DNA of 64,000 bases from Sphingopyxis sp. UBA6723 (GCF_002454115.1 NZ_DKIH01000010.1:440043-504042); one strand, 5' to 3'; numbered from the stretch's first letter, positions 9,137 to 18,055 are shown. The notes: generated from the sequence alone by a model not told the origin. Translations and numbers: made by a program.

Positions 9137-9276
9137 AAATTCTCTCCTGGTTTCGGTCGGGCGATTCCCGGCCAATGCGCTGCCATAGACGCATGATGTA
9201 CCCTTCGCCAAGCCCGTGTTTGCGGGGGGTTGGGTGTCTCGGCTGGCGATTCGCAGCGGGAAGCGCCGCGTCTGCG

Positions 9277-10731
9277 TCAACGCATTCTGGCAATTTCGAG
9301 AATCGCATCGAGGTTGACATGGACCGCGAGCTCAGCGGCGATGTCATCGAGCGCCGCATCGACGTCGGCGGCATGGTCGCGCGCGCCGCCTGTAACCCCG
9401 ATGTGCGCCAGCAACGCGCGGCGCAGCTCGGCCGAGGCGAAAAGGCCATGGATGTATGACCCCATCACCCTTTGATCCCTGCTGATCGCGCCGTCGCTGG
9501 CGCCGTCGGCGACCATCGCAAAGGGCTGGGTCGTCCCCGGACCGTGGGTTTCACCCATATGCATCTCATAACCTTCCAGAGCCGCGCCTAGCGCGGTCCC
9601 GGTGACGTGCCGCAGTGTCTTGGCGGGCGACAGCGTCGTTTCGACGTCGAGCAGCCCCAAGCCCGCGACGTCGTCCGCCACGCCCTCGATCCCCAGCGGA
9701 TCGGCGATCCGTTGTCCCAGCATCTGATACCCGCCGCACAGCCCGACGATCATCCCGCCCCGCCGGTGGTGTGCCAAAATATCGATGTCCCAGCCCTCGG
9801 CGCGCAGCGCGCCCAGATCGGCGATCGTCGCTTTCGACCCGGGCAGGACGATGATCGCGGCTTCGGCAGGGATCGGCCGCCCCGGCGGCACCATCACCAT
9901 TTCGACCCCGGGTTCGAGTTTGAACGGATCGAGATCGTCGAAATTGGATATGCGCGGCAGGATCGGGCAGGCGATCATGCGGCGTCCGTCGCGCGGGTCG
10001 GCCGGGCGCTCCAGGATCACCGCATCCTCGCTCGGCAACCGCGCCGCGGCGCTGAGCCAGGGGATGACCCCCAACCCCGGCCACCCGCTGCGCCGTTCGA
10101 TCTCGCGATAGCCATCGTCGAACAGGGCCGGATCGCCGCGAAACTTGTTGATCATGAATCCGCGGATCAACGCCGCATCGTCGGGATCGATCACGGCGCG
10201 GGTGCCGACGACCGCGGCGATCACCCCGCCGCGGTCGATGTCACCGACCAGGATGACGGGGACGTTCGCGGCGCGCGCGAAGCCCATATTGGCGATGTCA
10301 CCGGCGCGCAGGTTGATCTCGGCAGGTGACCCCGCGCCCTCGACGACGACGATATCGCACTGCGCCCGCAACCGGTCGTAACTTTGCATGACCTCGGTCA
10401 GCAGCGCGCCGCGCGCCTCGCGAAAATTGCTGCTGCCCAGCGTGCCGCGCACCCGGCCATGGACGATCAGCTGCGACGTGCGGTCGGCCTGCGGCTTCAA
10501 CAGCACGGGGTTCATGTCGCTGTGCGGCGGGGTGCGGCACGCGACCGCCTGCAACGCCTGCGCGCGCCCGATCTCGCCCCCGTCGATCGTCACCGCGGCG
10601 TTGTTCGACATATTCTGCGGCTTGAACGGGCGAACCACCATGCCGCGATTGGCAAACGCGCGGCACAGCCCCGCCACCAGCACCGATTTGCCGACGTCGG
10701 AGCCCGTTCCTTGCAGCATTACAGCGGCCAT
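9277..10731 (-). CDS. cobQ: Cobyric acid synthase (adenosylcobyrate amidation)
   Basis: The 484-residue product performs the four glutamine-dependent amidations of adenosylcobyric acid a,c-diamide in cobalamin synthesis. The N-terminal ATPase half starts MAAVMLQGTGSDVGKSVLVA (P-loop TGSDVGKS) and contains KPQNMSNNAAV and VEGAGSPAEINL. The C-terminal half is a GATase with the nucleophile in GLCGGYQMLG and a late catalytic His in GSYIHGLF. The start at 10731 removes an unrelated upstream tail. No other cob genes and no B12 riboswitch are in the window; it follows the S41 peptidase gene by 28 bp. Confidence 0.95.
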   Translation of the reverse strand: MAAVMLQGTGSDVGKSVLVAGLCRAFANRGMVVRPFKPQNMSNNAAVTIDGGEIGRAQALQAVACRTPPHSDMNPVLLKPQADRTSQLIVHGRVRGTLGSSNFREARGALLTEVMQSYDRLRAQCDIVVVEGAGSPAEINLRAGDIANMGFARAANVPVILVGDIDRGGVIAAVVGTRAVIDPDDAALIRGFMINKFRGDPALFDDGYREIERRSGWPGLGVIPWLSAAARLPSEDAVILERPADPRDGRRMIACPILPRISNFDDLDPFKLEPGVEMVMVPPGRPIPAEAAIIVLPGSKATIADLGALRAEGWDIDILAHHRRGGMIVGLCGGYQMLGQRIADPLGIEGVADDVAGLGLLDVETTLSPAKTLRHVTGTALGAALEGYEMHMGETHGPGTTQPFAMVADGASDGAISRDQRVMGSYIHGLFASAELRRALLAHIGVTGGARDHAADVDAALDDIAAELAVHVNLDAILEIARMR

Positions 10732-10759
10732 GCGCGGTGCTCCTGCCGCATCGCGCGGA

Positions 10760-12217
10760 TCAGAACAGCCCCGGCAGTTCGCGCTGCGCCGCGCTCGGGC
10801 GGTCGGGGACCAGCATTTCGGGTTCGGCCAGTACGCGCACATTGCTGCTTTGCGCCGCCGCGCCGACGCTGGCTTCGGCGATCCGCGTGGGGCAACCGGC
10901 GCCGGACAGGAAGTCGATCGCCGCGCGAACCGACGCTTCGCGCGGATCGCCCAGCGGCAGGCTCAGATCGTCGCCCGCGGCGCAGCTGTTGCCGATTTTG
11001 GGCGCCAGACCATTGTAATAATCGCCCGCGCCAGTCGAATTGGCGGTTGCAAAGGCGACGACGCGCATCCGGTCGTCACATTCGGCCTTGTCGAGCGCGA
11101 TCTGGCCGACCGGCTTGCCGAAGGTATTGCTGCCGACCAGCGTCATGTTGGTGCCAAGGTACGGCAGCATCGAATTGATCACCAGTTCGCTCGCCGATGC
11201 GGTCGATCCGGTGCCGATAAAGGCGATCCGTGTCGGCGCGATCGATTCGGCGGTCGGCGCAAAGCGATGCTCGTCATTCTCGACTGCTTTCGACGCGCGA
11301 AACACCGTCTGCGAAAAGATCGATCCGCCGCGTCCTTCGCCCATCAAATCGCCCATCAGCTCGGCGGTCGAAACCAGCCCGCCGCCATTATAGCGGAAAT
11401 CGATGATGACGTCGGTCACCCCCTGGTTGCGGAAATTGAGGAAGGCGGCGCGAAGCTGCGGATTTGCTGACGAAATGAAGGTGCGCAGGTTGAGATAGCC
11501 ATAATTGCGCCCGCCTTCGCTGATGATCTTGGCGCCATAACGATCCGAAATCGGGTCGAGCGAATAATCGGCCTTGCTGATGGTGACGTCGCGGGTGCCC
11601 GCGGCGTCCTGAATGCGCAAAACGCGGGTGATGCCGGGGTCATTGGGACCAAGCGCATTGGTGATGCCCTGCGTGCCTTCGGCAGCGACGATCGCGGCGA
11701 TGGTGCGCATATTGCTGGCGGTGGCGCCGATCGCGACGATGCGGGTGCCGCGATCGATGCCTGCGGCCAAGGCGGGAGCACCCTCATAGGCTTCGGCGAT
11801 GACGACCTGGTTCGCGGCGGCATCATAAGTCAGCCGGATACCGAATCCGGCGCTCGATCCGCTGGCGAAAAACGCATTCTCCTCGGCGATCGAGGTGATG
11901 TAGGTGAAAAACCGGTCCTTGCCGAGCGCGCGCGCCGGGGCGACCAGCGCATCAATATAGGCATCCACATTGGTGAAACTTGCTGGGTTGACCCCGCTCG
12001 CGACGTCGCCGGGGAACAGATACCATTCGTCGATCACCGCCTTGGCAAAGCCCTGCCTTGCGGCGAGGCCGCAGCCTGCGGTCGGGGTGGGCGTCGGCGA
12101 CGGGGTCGGGGTGACGGTCACTGGCCCGGCATTGCTGCCGCTGGTCGAACCCCCGCCGCCGCCGCACGATGCCAGAAGCAAGGACAGAACGGTGAGTGAC
12201 GCAACGGCGCGGCGCAT
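10760..12217 (-). CDS. S41 family C-terminal-processing peptidase, lipoprotein
   Basis: The 485-residue product has a lipoprotein signal (MRRAVASLTVLSLLLASC) followed by a Gly/Ser/Thr/Pro linker, so it should act in the periplasm on a membrane anchor. A PDZ-like region (residues about 130-215) precedes the S41 catalytic domain, where GSTASASELVIN carries the nucleophilic serine and FGKPVGQ the lysine-containing loop. S41 enzymes cleave C-termini or act as tricorn-like peptidases. ATG at 12217 has GGGGAAAA just upstream; a TTG at 12238 is the longer alternative. It may be co-transcribed with cobQ, an odd pairing. Confidence 0.85.
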   Translation of the reverse strand: MRRAVASLTVLSLLLASCGGGGGSTSGSNAGPVTVTPTPSPTPTPTAGCGLAARQGFAKAVIDEWYLFPGDVASGVNPASFTNVDAYIDALVAPARALGKDRFFTYITSIAEENAFFASGSSAGFGIRLTYDAAANQVVIAEAYEGAPALAAGIDRGTRIVAIGATASNMRTIAAIVAAEGTQGITNALGPNDPGITRVLRIQDAAGTRDVTISKADYSLDPISDRYGAKIISEGGRNYGYLNLRTFISSANPQLRAAFLNFRNQGVTDVIIDFRYNGGGLVSTAELMGDLMGEGRGGSIFSQTVFRASKAVENDEHRFAPTAESIAPTRIAFIGTGSTASASELVINSMLPYLGTNMTLVGSNTFGKPVGQIALDKAECDDRMRVVAFATANSTGAGDYYNGLAPKIGNSCAAGDDLSLPLGDPREASVRAAIDFLSGAGCPTRIAEASVGAAAQSSNVRVLAEPEMLVPDRPSAAQRELPGLF

Positions 12218-12393
12218 ATTTTTCCCCGGTATAATCAACGGCTCGGACGATAGTCATATTGGCCATGAATTGGAAATGAAGAAGCAGCGACGGCTTGCGA
12301 TCCGTCGCGGGTAAACCGGAAGGGGAGGGGATTGTTTCAAAACAGCCGTTGCTACAAACGGCAACCAAACCCTTTGCCGGAAGGACGGTCTCT

Positions 12394-12771
12394 GTGAACA
12401 AAATGATCGAAGTCGAACAAGTTGAGGAGAAATTGAGAATCGCCATGTTGGCGAGCGATATCGAAACGCTCGATGATCTGCTGAGCGACGAACTCGTTTT
12501 TACCAATCACCACGGCCAACGACTATCCAAAGCAGATGATCTGGCAGCGCATAGGTCCGGTCTTCTCAACATTGATCGGTTGGAACCCAGAGCCGAACCA
12601 ACAATCCGTTTCATCGGCGACAGCGCAATCGTCAACGTCACGCTCGATCTGGCGGGCACATATGATGGGCAGCCCTTTGCAGGCGCATTTGCCTATTCCC
12701 GCATGTGGTATCGTCAGGGTGGCAAATGGCGAATCGAAGCGGCGCACTGCTCGTCGGTCGCGGGCAGCTGA
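12394..12771 (+). CDS. NTF2-like (DUF4440-type) protein
   Basis: The product of about 125 residues begins VNKMIEVEQVEEKLRIAMLA from a GTG at 12394, which has AAGGA about 9 nt upstream; ATG at 12403 is the alternative. The pattern of two long N-terminal helices, DLLSDELVFTNHHGQRLSK, IVNVTLDL and the C-terminal FAYSRMWYRQGGKWRI is that of small NTF2-fold proteins with a solvent-accessible pocket. Such proteins range from SnoaL-like isomerases to binding proteins, and no catalytic dyad is certain. It lies alone between two minus-strand genes. Confidence 0.72.
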   Translation: MNKMIEVEQVEEKLRIAMLASDIETLDDLLSDELVFTNHHGQRLSKADDLAAHRSGLLNIDRLEPRAEPTIRFIGDSAIVNVTLDLAGTYDGQPFAGAFAYSRMWYRQGGKWRIEAAHCSSVAGS

Positions 12772-12837
12772 ACATTTTCTGCAATGAGCAACGAGCGCGC
12801 GATCACTTGATATTGACCCAATGGCGACGCCGACCCG

Positions 12838-13551
12838 TCAGGCGTCCGCTTCGGTTTCACGCCGCCCCTTGAATCCTTGCGCAACGACGTACAGCTCGGG
12901 CGACCCCTTGCGGCTTGCAGGCGGCTTGGCGTGCTTGACCGTCGTGAAATGTTTTTTCAGCAAGGTTAGCAGGGTGTGGTCGGCGCCGCCGGCAAAGACT
13001 TTGGCGACAAAGGCGCCGCCGGGTTGCAGCGTCTGCACCGCAAAATCGGCAGCGGTTTCGGCCAGCCCGATCGTGCGCAGATGGTCGGTTTGCTGGTGGC
13101 CGACGGTATTCGCCGCCATGTCCGAAATCACCAGATCGGGGGCGCTGCCCAGCGCGTCGATCAGCGCATCGGGCGCGGCATCGTCCATAAAATCCATCTC
13201 GAGGATTTCGACGCCCTCGATCGGCTCGCACGCCAGCAGGTCGATCCCCGCGACACGCGCGCGCGGATTCGTCTTGCGCACGACCTGCGACCAGCCGCCG
13301 GGGGTGATGCCCAGATCGACGACCGCGCGCGCCTTTTTGATGAAGCCGAATTTCTCGTCGAGCTCGATCAGCTTGTACGCGGCGCGCGACCGATATCCCT
13401 CCGCCTGCGCGCGGCGCACATAGGGATCGTTAAGCTGACGTTGCAGCCAGCGCGTCGACGACACGCTGCGCTTTTTCGCTGTCTTGACGCGGACATGCAG
13501 CCCGCCCCGCCCGCTGCCGCCGCCACCGCTCTTGCCGCCACCGCCGCTCAT
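12838..13551 (-). CDS. rlmE: 23S rRNA (uridine(2552)-2'-O)-methyltransferase
   Basis: The 237-residue product has a basic Gly-rich N-terminus, the RlmE/FtsJ core RWLQRQLNDPYVRRAQAEGY with YRSRAAYKL (catalytic Lys region), SAM motif VVDLGITPGGWSQ, the catalytic Asp region LVISDMAANTVGHQQTDH and FVAKVF with the second Lys. It 2'-O-methylates U2552 in the A-loop of 23S rRNA, a late step in 50S assembly. The SAM motif has IT where AA is usual. Start overlaps the ppx stop (ATGA at 13548-13551), so both are translated from one transcript. Confidence 0.94.
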   Translation of the reverse strand: MSGGGGKSGGGGSGRGGLHVRVKTAKKRSVSSTRWLQRQLNDPYVRRAQAEGYRSRAAYKLIELDEKFGFIKKARAVVDLGITPGGWSQVVRKTNPRARVAGIDLLACEPIEGVEILEMDFMDDAAPDALIDALGSAPDLVISDMAANTVGHQQTDHLRTIGLAETAADFAVQTLQPGGAFVAKVFAGGADHTLLTLLKKHFTTVKHAKPPASRKGSPELYVVAQGFKGRRETEADA

Positions 13552-14651
13552 TTACGATACGCGCGCCGTGTCACCGGCACGTCGCGGCCCTGCATTGCCA
13601 GCGTCCGCAAAATGCCTTCGCGGATGCCGCGGTCGGCGACGCCGACCCGCGCTGCGGGCCACAGGTCGATAATGCTCTCCAATATCGCACAGCCAGCGAC
13701 GACCAGATCGGCGCGCTCTCGGCCGATGCACGCGATGTCTGCGCGGTCGGCAATGCTGGCATCTGCCAAACGGCGGCTAATGTCGCGCATCGCATCGGCC
13801 GGGACGACCAGCCCGTCGACCGCGCGGCGATCGTATCGCGGCAGGTTCAGAAACACGCTGGCCAGCGTCGTTACCGTGCCGCTGGTGCCGAGCAGGCGCA
13901 GCTCCTGCCCGGAAAATTGTTCGGCGCGCCCGGCAAAGGCGGCAAAGGCGCCGCGCGTCACTTCGCGCATATGCGCGTAGGCGGCTTGCCGCCCCGCCAG
14001 ACTGTCGTCGGGTAGCGGCGCATGTTCGGTCAACGACACGACCCCCCACGGCACGCTGATCCAGTCGTGGATCTGCACGTCATGCTCCGACACATCGACC
14101 TGCATCAATTCGGTCGAACCGCCGCCGATGTCGAAAATCAGCGCTGGCCCCTCTCCGGGCTCCATCAGATTGTGACAGCCCAGCACTGCAAGCCGCGCTT
14201 CTTCGGCGGGGGAAATGATGTCGAGGACGATGCCCGTTTCGCGCCGCACCCGCTCGGCCAGTTCGGCGCCATTGGCGGCACGGCGGCAGGCCTCGGTCGC
14301 GACCGCGCGCGACAGCGAGACATGGCGGCGGCGCAGCTTGTCGGCGCAGATCGCCAGCGCCGCCACGGTGCGATCCATCGCTGCTTCGCTGATCCGACCG
14401 CTGGCGTGCAGACCTTCGCCGAGCCGGACAATGCGTGAAAAGGCGTCAATCACGACCAGCTCGCCGTCCTGCGGTCGAGCGATCAGCAATCGGCAATTAT
14501 TGGTGCCCAGGTCGATCGCGGCATAGCTTCGCGGTCGCGCGAAATGCGCAGGCCGCGCGGCGGGTTCTGCCTGGTTTCGCCCTTTCGCCGCTGGCCCCGT
14601 CCTCGAACCTGGCCGCGGCGGTCGCCCGGATGGCGCTGCCATTTGCCGCAT
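13548..14651 (-). CDS. Ppx/GppA family exopolyphosphatase / pppGpp phosphatase
   Basis: The 367-residue product has the actin-like ATPase fold of the Ppx/GppA family: YAAIDLGTNNCRLLIA (residues about 43-58), RIVRLGEGL, ATEACRRA and IFDIGGGSTELMQ. It should hydrolyse polyphosphate or pppGpp in the cytoplasm. It lacks the C-terminal HD extension of the long Ppx form, as is usual in alphaproteobacteria. The first 40 residues are Pro/Arg-rich and probably disordered. Translationally coupled to rlmE downstream, a pairing I take as conserved among sphingomonads from memory. Ppx and GppA activities cannot be told apart from sequence alone. Confidence 0.86.
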   Translation of the reverse strand: MRQMAAPSGRPPRPGSRTGPAAKGRNQAEPAARPAHFARPRSYAAIDLGTNNCRLLIARPQDGELVVIDAFSRIVRLGEGLHASGRISEAAMDRTVAALAICADKLRRRHVSLSRAVATEACRRAANGAELAERVRRETGIVLDIISPAEEARLAVLGCHNLMEPGEGPALIFDIGGGSTELMQVDVSEHDVQIHDWISVPWGVVSLTEHAPLPDDSLAGRQAAYAHMREVTRGAFAAFAGRAEQFSGQELRLLGTSGTVTTLASVFLNLPRYDRRAVDGLVVPADAMRDISRRLADASIADRADIACIGRERADLVVAGCAILESIIDLWPAARVGVADRGIREGILRTLAMQGRDVPVTRRAYRK

Positions 14652-14767
14652 GGCTAGTATTACCTGTCTCTCTCACGCATCCACCAATCGCGGATGTGCA
14701 CTTGGGAAGGAACCTAGGCTTTGGCGGCCTTTTAGGCAACCCCGTCCCCCGCCGGGGTCGCGGCCCA

Positions 14768-14800
14768 AAGAAAACCCCGCCCGGCGGTGGCCGGACGGGG
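14768..14800 (-). terminator. Intrinsic terminator of the glycine-zipper gene
   Basis: On the minus strand CCCCG-T-CCGGC / GCCGG-G-CGGGG form two 5-bp stems around one mismatch with a CACC loop, followed by TTTTCTTT. This is a standard rho-independent terminator 40 nt past the stop of the gene at 14841. Confidence 0.85.
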
Positions 14801-14840
14801 CATAAGGGGGACTGTAAATTATTGGAGGTCGGGACTGCCC

Positions 14841-15248
14841 TTAACGGCAGCCGTCATTCCCCTTGTCGATCGCGCGGCCGGCGATCGCGCCGACGGCGCC
14901 GCCGATGATCGTGCCGACGGCGCGGTCGCCGCGGCCGGCGATTTCATGGCCGGCGAGGCCACCGGCGATCGCGCCGATGATCGTGCCGCCGGTGCCATTG
15001 TCGCACTGGCGATAATTGCGATTGATGTACCGCTGCTGGTTATAGCGACGGTCCTGACGATAATCGCGGCGGTCGGCGCGGCGATCGTAACGACGGTCAT
15101 ACCGGCGGTCGTCGCGGTCATAGCCGACATTATAGCTCGAATAGCCGCGCTGGTCGTAATAACTGTTCTGCGCCGCAGCGGGAGCCGCCATGCCCAGCGT
15201 CGCGGTGGACATCAGGGCGGCGATCGAGAGGGTCACCATCTTTTTCAT
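14841..15248 (-). CDS. Secreted glycine-zipper protein with RDRY-type repeats
   Basis: The 135-residue product starts with a clear signal peptide ending AAPAAAQ. Residues about 40-80 are a run of short Arg/Asp/Tyr units (DRDDRRYDRRYDRRADRRD), and the C-terminal half is a double glycine zipper (GTIIGAIAGGLAGHEIAG ... GTIIGGAVGAIAGRAI) of the 17-kDa surface-antigen type that inserts or packs in the outer membrane. Strong Shine-Dalgarno AGGAG precedes ATG 15248. It stands alone with its own terminator. The function of such small zipper proteins is unknown; a role in envelope integrity is inference. Confidence 0.82.
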   Translation of the reverse strand: MKKMVTLSIAALMSTATLGMAAPAAAQNSYYDQRGYSSYNVGYDRDDRRYDRRYDRRADRRDYRQDRRYNQQRYINRNYRQCDNGTGGTIIGAIAGGLAGHEIAGRGDRAVGTIIGGAVGAIAGRAIDKGNDGCR

Positions 15249-15425
15249 CGTCGTTCTCCTTCTTTCGTCGTTCGGCCCCTTGGGGCTGCCCATCTGGGCG
15301 TTGGTCGATGAAGGGGTTATGGGTGATTCGCATTGAGCCAAGCCTGAACGCGCTTGTTGGCTGCCGTTCAGCTTCGCGCCCCGGAACGCTTCCCTTTCGG
15401 CCCGCACCGCCCTAACCCCGCGCCG

Positions 15426-16436
15426 ATGCGCCGCCTGTTTCTTGCCGCCCTGATCTTTCTCGCGCTCGGCCCCGTGCCGGGGACGGTGCATCGTTTCCCG
15501 GTCGATAACCTGACCCAGCGCGCCAGCGCCCACCCACTGGCGTTGGCACCCGCGACGACCGGGTCGATGCGCTTTGCGCGCGGCTGGCACCTGGACAGCC
15601 CCAACAGTCACTTCGGGGGATTTTCGGGACTGGCGCGGATCGGACCCGCCCAATTCCAGCTGATCGGCGACAATGGCTATGCCACCCGGCTGACCATGGA
15701 TGCGCAGGGCCGCATCGCCGCGGTTCATATCCGCCCGCTGCCGACCCCCGACGGCCGCCGCGCAACCAAAGCCATGGCGGACACCGAGGCGTTGTTTATC
15801 GATCCGGCGAGCGATCAAGCCTGGATCGCGCTCGAAGGGATCAACCAGATCTGGCGGCTCAACGCCGATCTGACCATCATCGAATCGCGCCGCCGGTTGC
15901 CGGACCCGCGCTGGCCCAAGAATCGGGGTGCCGAGGCGATGGCGCGGCTCGCCGACGGGCGGACGGTGATTTTTTCGGAGGACGCCGACAAAGATCCGCG
16001 CGGACGCGAGGCGTTCTTATACGCGGGCGACCCCGCGGCGCCCGGCCCGACGCCGATTCGCTTTTTCTACGATTCGCGCGGCAAGGGGCTGGTCAGCGAC
16101 GCTGCGGCGCTGCCCGATGGGCGCCTGCTGCTTGTCCACCGGCGGCTGGGATTCGATCCTGTGTTCACGACAATCATTGGCATCGTTGATCCCGCCGATA
16201 TCGCCAAAGACGCGGTGGTGCGGTCGCTAACGGTCGGCCGCGTTCCCCGTCCGCTCGCCGAAAATTACGAAGGCGCGTCGATAACCGTCGAAAATGGCCG
16301 CACCTGGCTGTGGCTCGTCGCCGACAATAATTTCAACCGCTGGCAGCGCAGCCTGCTGCTCCAGTTCGAGCTGATTGATCTGCCGCCGCGCAAGACGCCA
16401 GACAGCAAAAAGGCCGCGCGGAAACCGGCGGCCTGA
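15426..16436 (+). CDS. Esterase-like activity of phytase family protein
   Basis: The 336-residue product starts MRRLFLAALIFLALGPVPGT, a secretion signal. The body has repeated beta-propeller-like strands (FGGFSGLARIGPAQFQLIGD, ADTEALFIDPASDQAWIALE, NYEGASITVENGRTWLWLV) typical of the bacterial phytase-like domain annotated as esterase-like activity of phytase. It should be periplasmic or outer-membrane associated; the substrate is unknown. Start at 15426 is the first ATG before the signal peptide; the frame is open from 15354 without a better start. The last 30 bases double as the rpmB terminator on the other strand. Confidence 0.8.
   Translation: MRRLFLAALIFLALGPVPGTVHRFPVDNLTQRASAHPLALAPATTGSMRFARGWHLDSPNSHFGGFSGLARIGPAQFQLIGDNGYATRLTMDAQGRIAAVHIRPLPTPDGRRATKAMADTEALFIDPASDQAWIALEGINQIWRLNADLTIIESRRRLPDPRWPKNRGAEAMARLADGRTVIFSEDADKDPRGREAFLYAGDPAAPGPTPIRFFYDSRGKGLVSDAAALPDGRLLLVHRRLGFDPVFTTIIGIVDPADIAKDAVVRSLTVGRVPRPLAENYEGASITVENGRTWLWLVADNNFNRWQRSLLLQFELIDLPPRKTPDSKKAARKPAA
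16407..16434 (-). terminator. Intrinsic terminator of rpmB, inside the end of the facing gene
   Basis: On the minus strand AGGCCGC pairs with GCGGCCT over a 10-nt loop and is followed by TTTT. It lies wholly within the last codons of the phytase-like gene on the plus strand. Confidence 0.7.
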
Positions 16437-16460
16437 TTGCGTTTAGCGATGGAAAAGTGC

Positions 16461-16754
16461 TTAAGCGGCCTTTTCGGCCAGCTTCTTCGCCACTTCCTTC
16501 TTCACCTTGCGCGCCGAATCCGACAGCTGGTCGTCACCGGCTTTCAGCAGCCAGTTGTCGAGCCCGCCATTATGTTCGACGGTGCGCAGGCCGTGGGTCG
16601 ACACCCGCAGCTTGACGCCCTTGCCCAGCGCGTCCGACAGCAACGTCACATTCTGCAGATTGGGCAGGAACGTGCGCTTGGTCTTGTTGTTGGCGTGGCT
16701 GACATTGTTGCCGACCATACGACCCTTGCCGGTCAGTTCGCAGATGCGCGACAT
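16461..16754 (-). CDS. rpmB: 50S ribosomal protein L28
   Basis: The 97-residue product starts MSRICELTGKGRMVGNNVSH and continues NNKTKRTFLPNLQNVTL, the L28 signature. It lacks the CxxC zinc pair found in some L28 proteins: only one Cys is near the start. It is a component of the large ribosomal subunit. GAGGA sits about 10 nt before ATG 16754. A TTGACG box followed 15 bp later by GATAAG (about 16876-16850) is a candidate promoter. It is monocistronic and convergent with the esterase-like gene. Confidence 0.97.
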   Translation of the reverse strand: MSRICELTGKGRMVGNNVSHANNKTKRTFLPNLQNVTLLSDALGKGVKLRVSTHGLRTVEHNGGLDNWLLKAGDDQLSDSARKVKKEVAKKLAEKAA

Positions 16755-16896
16755 GATGTTTGTCCTCGTACAAAAATATCGGTTCGGCGTCCGGGTGCTT
16801 CCCGTGAAATCGGGGAAGGAAGGACCGGAGTGAGCCGGGAAAGGCGCGCGCTTATCGGCTTGCCGCAGATTCGTCAAGCGACTAGCGGGAAAAGCG

Positions 16897-17421
16897 ATGC
16901 CGCAATTTCTGCTCCCCGCGCCGATGCGCCGCGCGCTCGACCTCGCCAAAACCGCGGCAGACCGGGGGGAAGTGCCGGTCGGTGCGGTCGTCGTCAAGGA
17001 CGGCGCGATTGTCGGCGAGGGCCATAATGCCCCCCGCGAATCGCACGATCCCACCGCCCACGCCGAAATCGTCGCGATTCGCGCCGCCGCGCGGGCTCTC
17101 GGCAACGAACGCCTCGATGGCTGCGATCTCTATGTGACGCTGGAGCCTTGCGCGATGTGCGCGGGCGCCATCGCCCACGCCCGCATCGCGCGGCTTTATT
17201 ATGGCGCCGACGATCCCAAGGGCGGCGCCGTGGTCCACGGCCCGCGCGTCTTCGCGCAGCCGACGGTGCATCATCGGCCCGAGGTTTACGACGGCATCGG
17301 GGCAGGGGAAGCGGCGGCGCTGCTGCGGGATTTTTTCGCGGCGCGGCGGATTAAGTTCCCAAAACTTCCTCCACCCATTTCGGCACCAGCATCCCCGCCG
17401 GGCCATGCCGCGCCTCGCTGA
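16897..17421 (+). CDS. tadA: tRNA adenosine(34) deaminase
   Basis: The 174-residue product deaminates A34 to inosine in tRNA-Arg(ACG). Zinc ligands and the proton shuttle are intact: HAE at residues 55-57 and PCAMC at 84-88. The N-terminal part is VPVGAVVVKDGAIVGEGHN. The catalytic domain should end near residue 150; the last 24 residues (Pro/Ala-rich, ending in PPGHAAPR) are encoded in DNA that also codes for the end of the facing sirtuin gene, a 71-bp convergent overlap. The tail is therefore probably a read-on extension rather than a functional part. Confidence 0.93.
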   Translation: MPQFLLPAPMRRALDLAKTAADRGEVPVGAVVVKDGAIVGEGHNAPRESHDPTAHAEIVAIRAAARALGNERLDGCDLYVTLEPCAMCAGAIAHARIARLYYGADDPKGGAVVHGPRVFAQPTVHHRPEVYDGIGAGEAAALLRDFFAARRIKFPKLPPPISAPASPPGHAAPR

Positions 17422-18055
17422 ACCAGTGGCTTCCCTGGCTCGGCTCCATATTCAGCTCCAGCGTCCGTGCCCCTGCCGCCCGCGCCTCGCGCACAAACCC
17501 TGCCGCCGGATAGACCGCGCCCGACGTGCCGATCGACACGAACAGGTCGGCGCGGTTCAGCGCGGCGTAAATCTCGTCCATCCGGTACGGCATCTCGCCG
17601 AACCATACGATGTCGGGGCGCAAGGTGCCGACCACCCCGCACGCCGCACAGGCGGGCCGATCGAGCAGCGGCCCGGTCCACCGCAGCCGCGCATCGCACG
17701 CCGCGCACCAGGCGTTCAGATGCTCGCCATGCATATGGATCAGCCGCCTGGCCCCCGCACGCTCGTGCAGATCGTCGACATTCTGCGTCACGACCAGCAA
17801 CTCGCCCTGCCATTCCGCGTCGAGCCGCGCCAGCGCTTCATGCGCCGCATTCGGCACCTTGGTCTGGATCGCCGCGCGCCGCGCATCATAGAATCGCAGC
17901 ACCAGATCGGGGTCGCGCGCAAAGGCTTCGGGGGTCGCGACATCCTCGACGCGATGCTGCTCCCACAATCCGCCGCCGTCGCGAAACGTATCGATGCCGC
18001 TTTCGGCCGACACCCCGGCGCCGGTCAGGATGACGATGTTCTGAATATCCTTCAT
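17351..18055 (-). CDS. cobB: Sir2-family NAD-dependent protein deacylase (CobB type)
   Basis: The 234-residue product removes acyl groups from lysines, using NAD. It has GAGVSAESGIDTFR (residues 12-25), TQNVDDLHERAG (90-101), the catalytic His109 in HMHGE, zinc cysteines C117, C120, C136 and C139, and GTSGAVYPA. Tyr56 and Arg59 in FYDARR form the YxxR pair that lets class III sirtuins bind succinyl or malonyl lysine, so desuccinylase activity is likely. Its 3' end overlaps the tadA 3' end by 71 bp on the opposite strand. Confidence 0.92.
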   Translation of the reverse strand: MKDIQNIVILTGAGVSAESGIDTFRDGGGLWEQHRVEDVATPEAFARDPDLVLRFYDARRAAIQTKVPNAAHEALARLDAEWQGELLVVTQNVDDLHERAGARRLIHMHGEHLNAWCAACDARLRWTGPLLDRPACAACGVVGTLRPDIVWFGEMPYRMDEIYAALNRADLFVSIGTSGAVYPAAGFVREARAAGARTLELNMEPSQGSHWFSEARHGPAGMLVPKWVEEVLGT

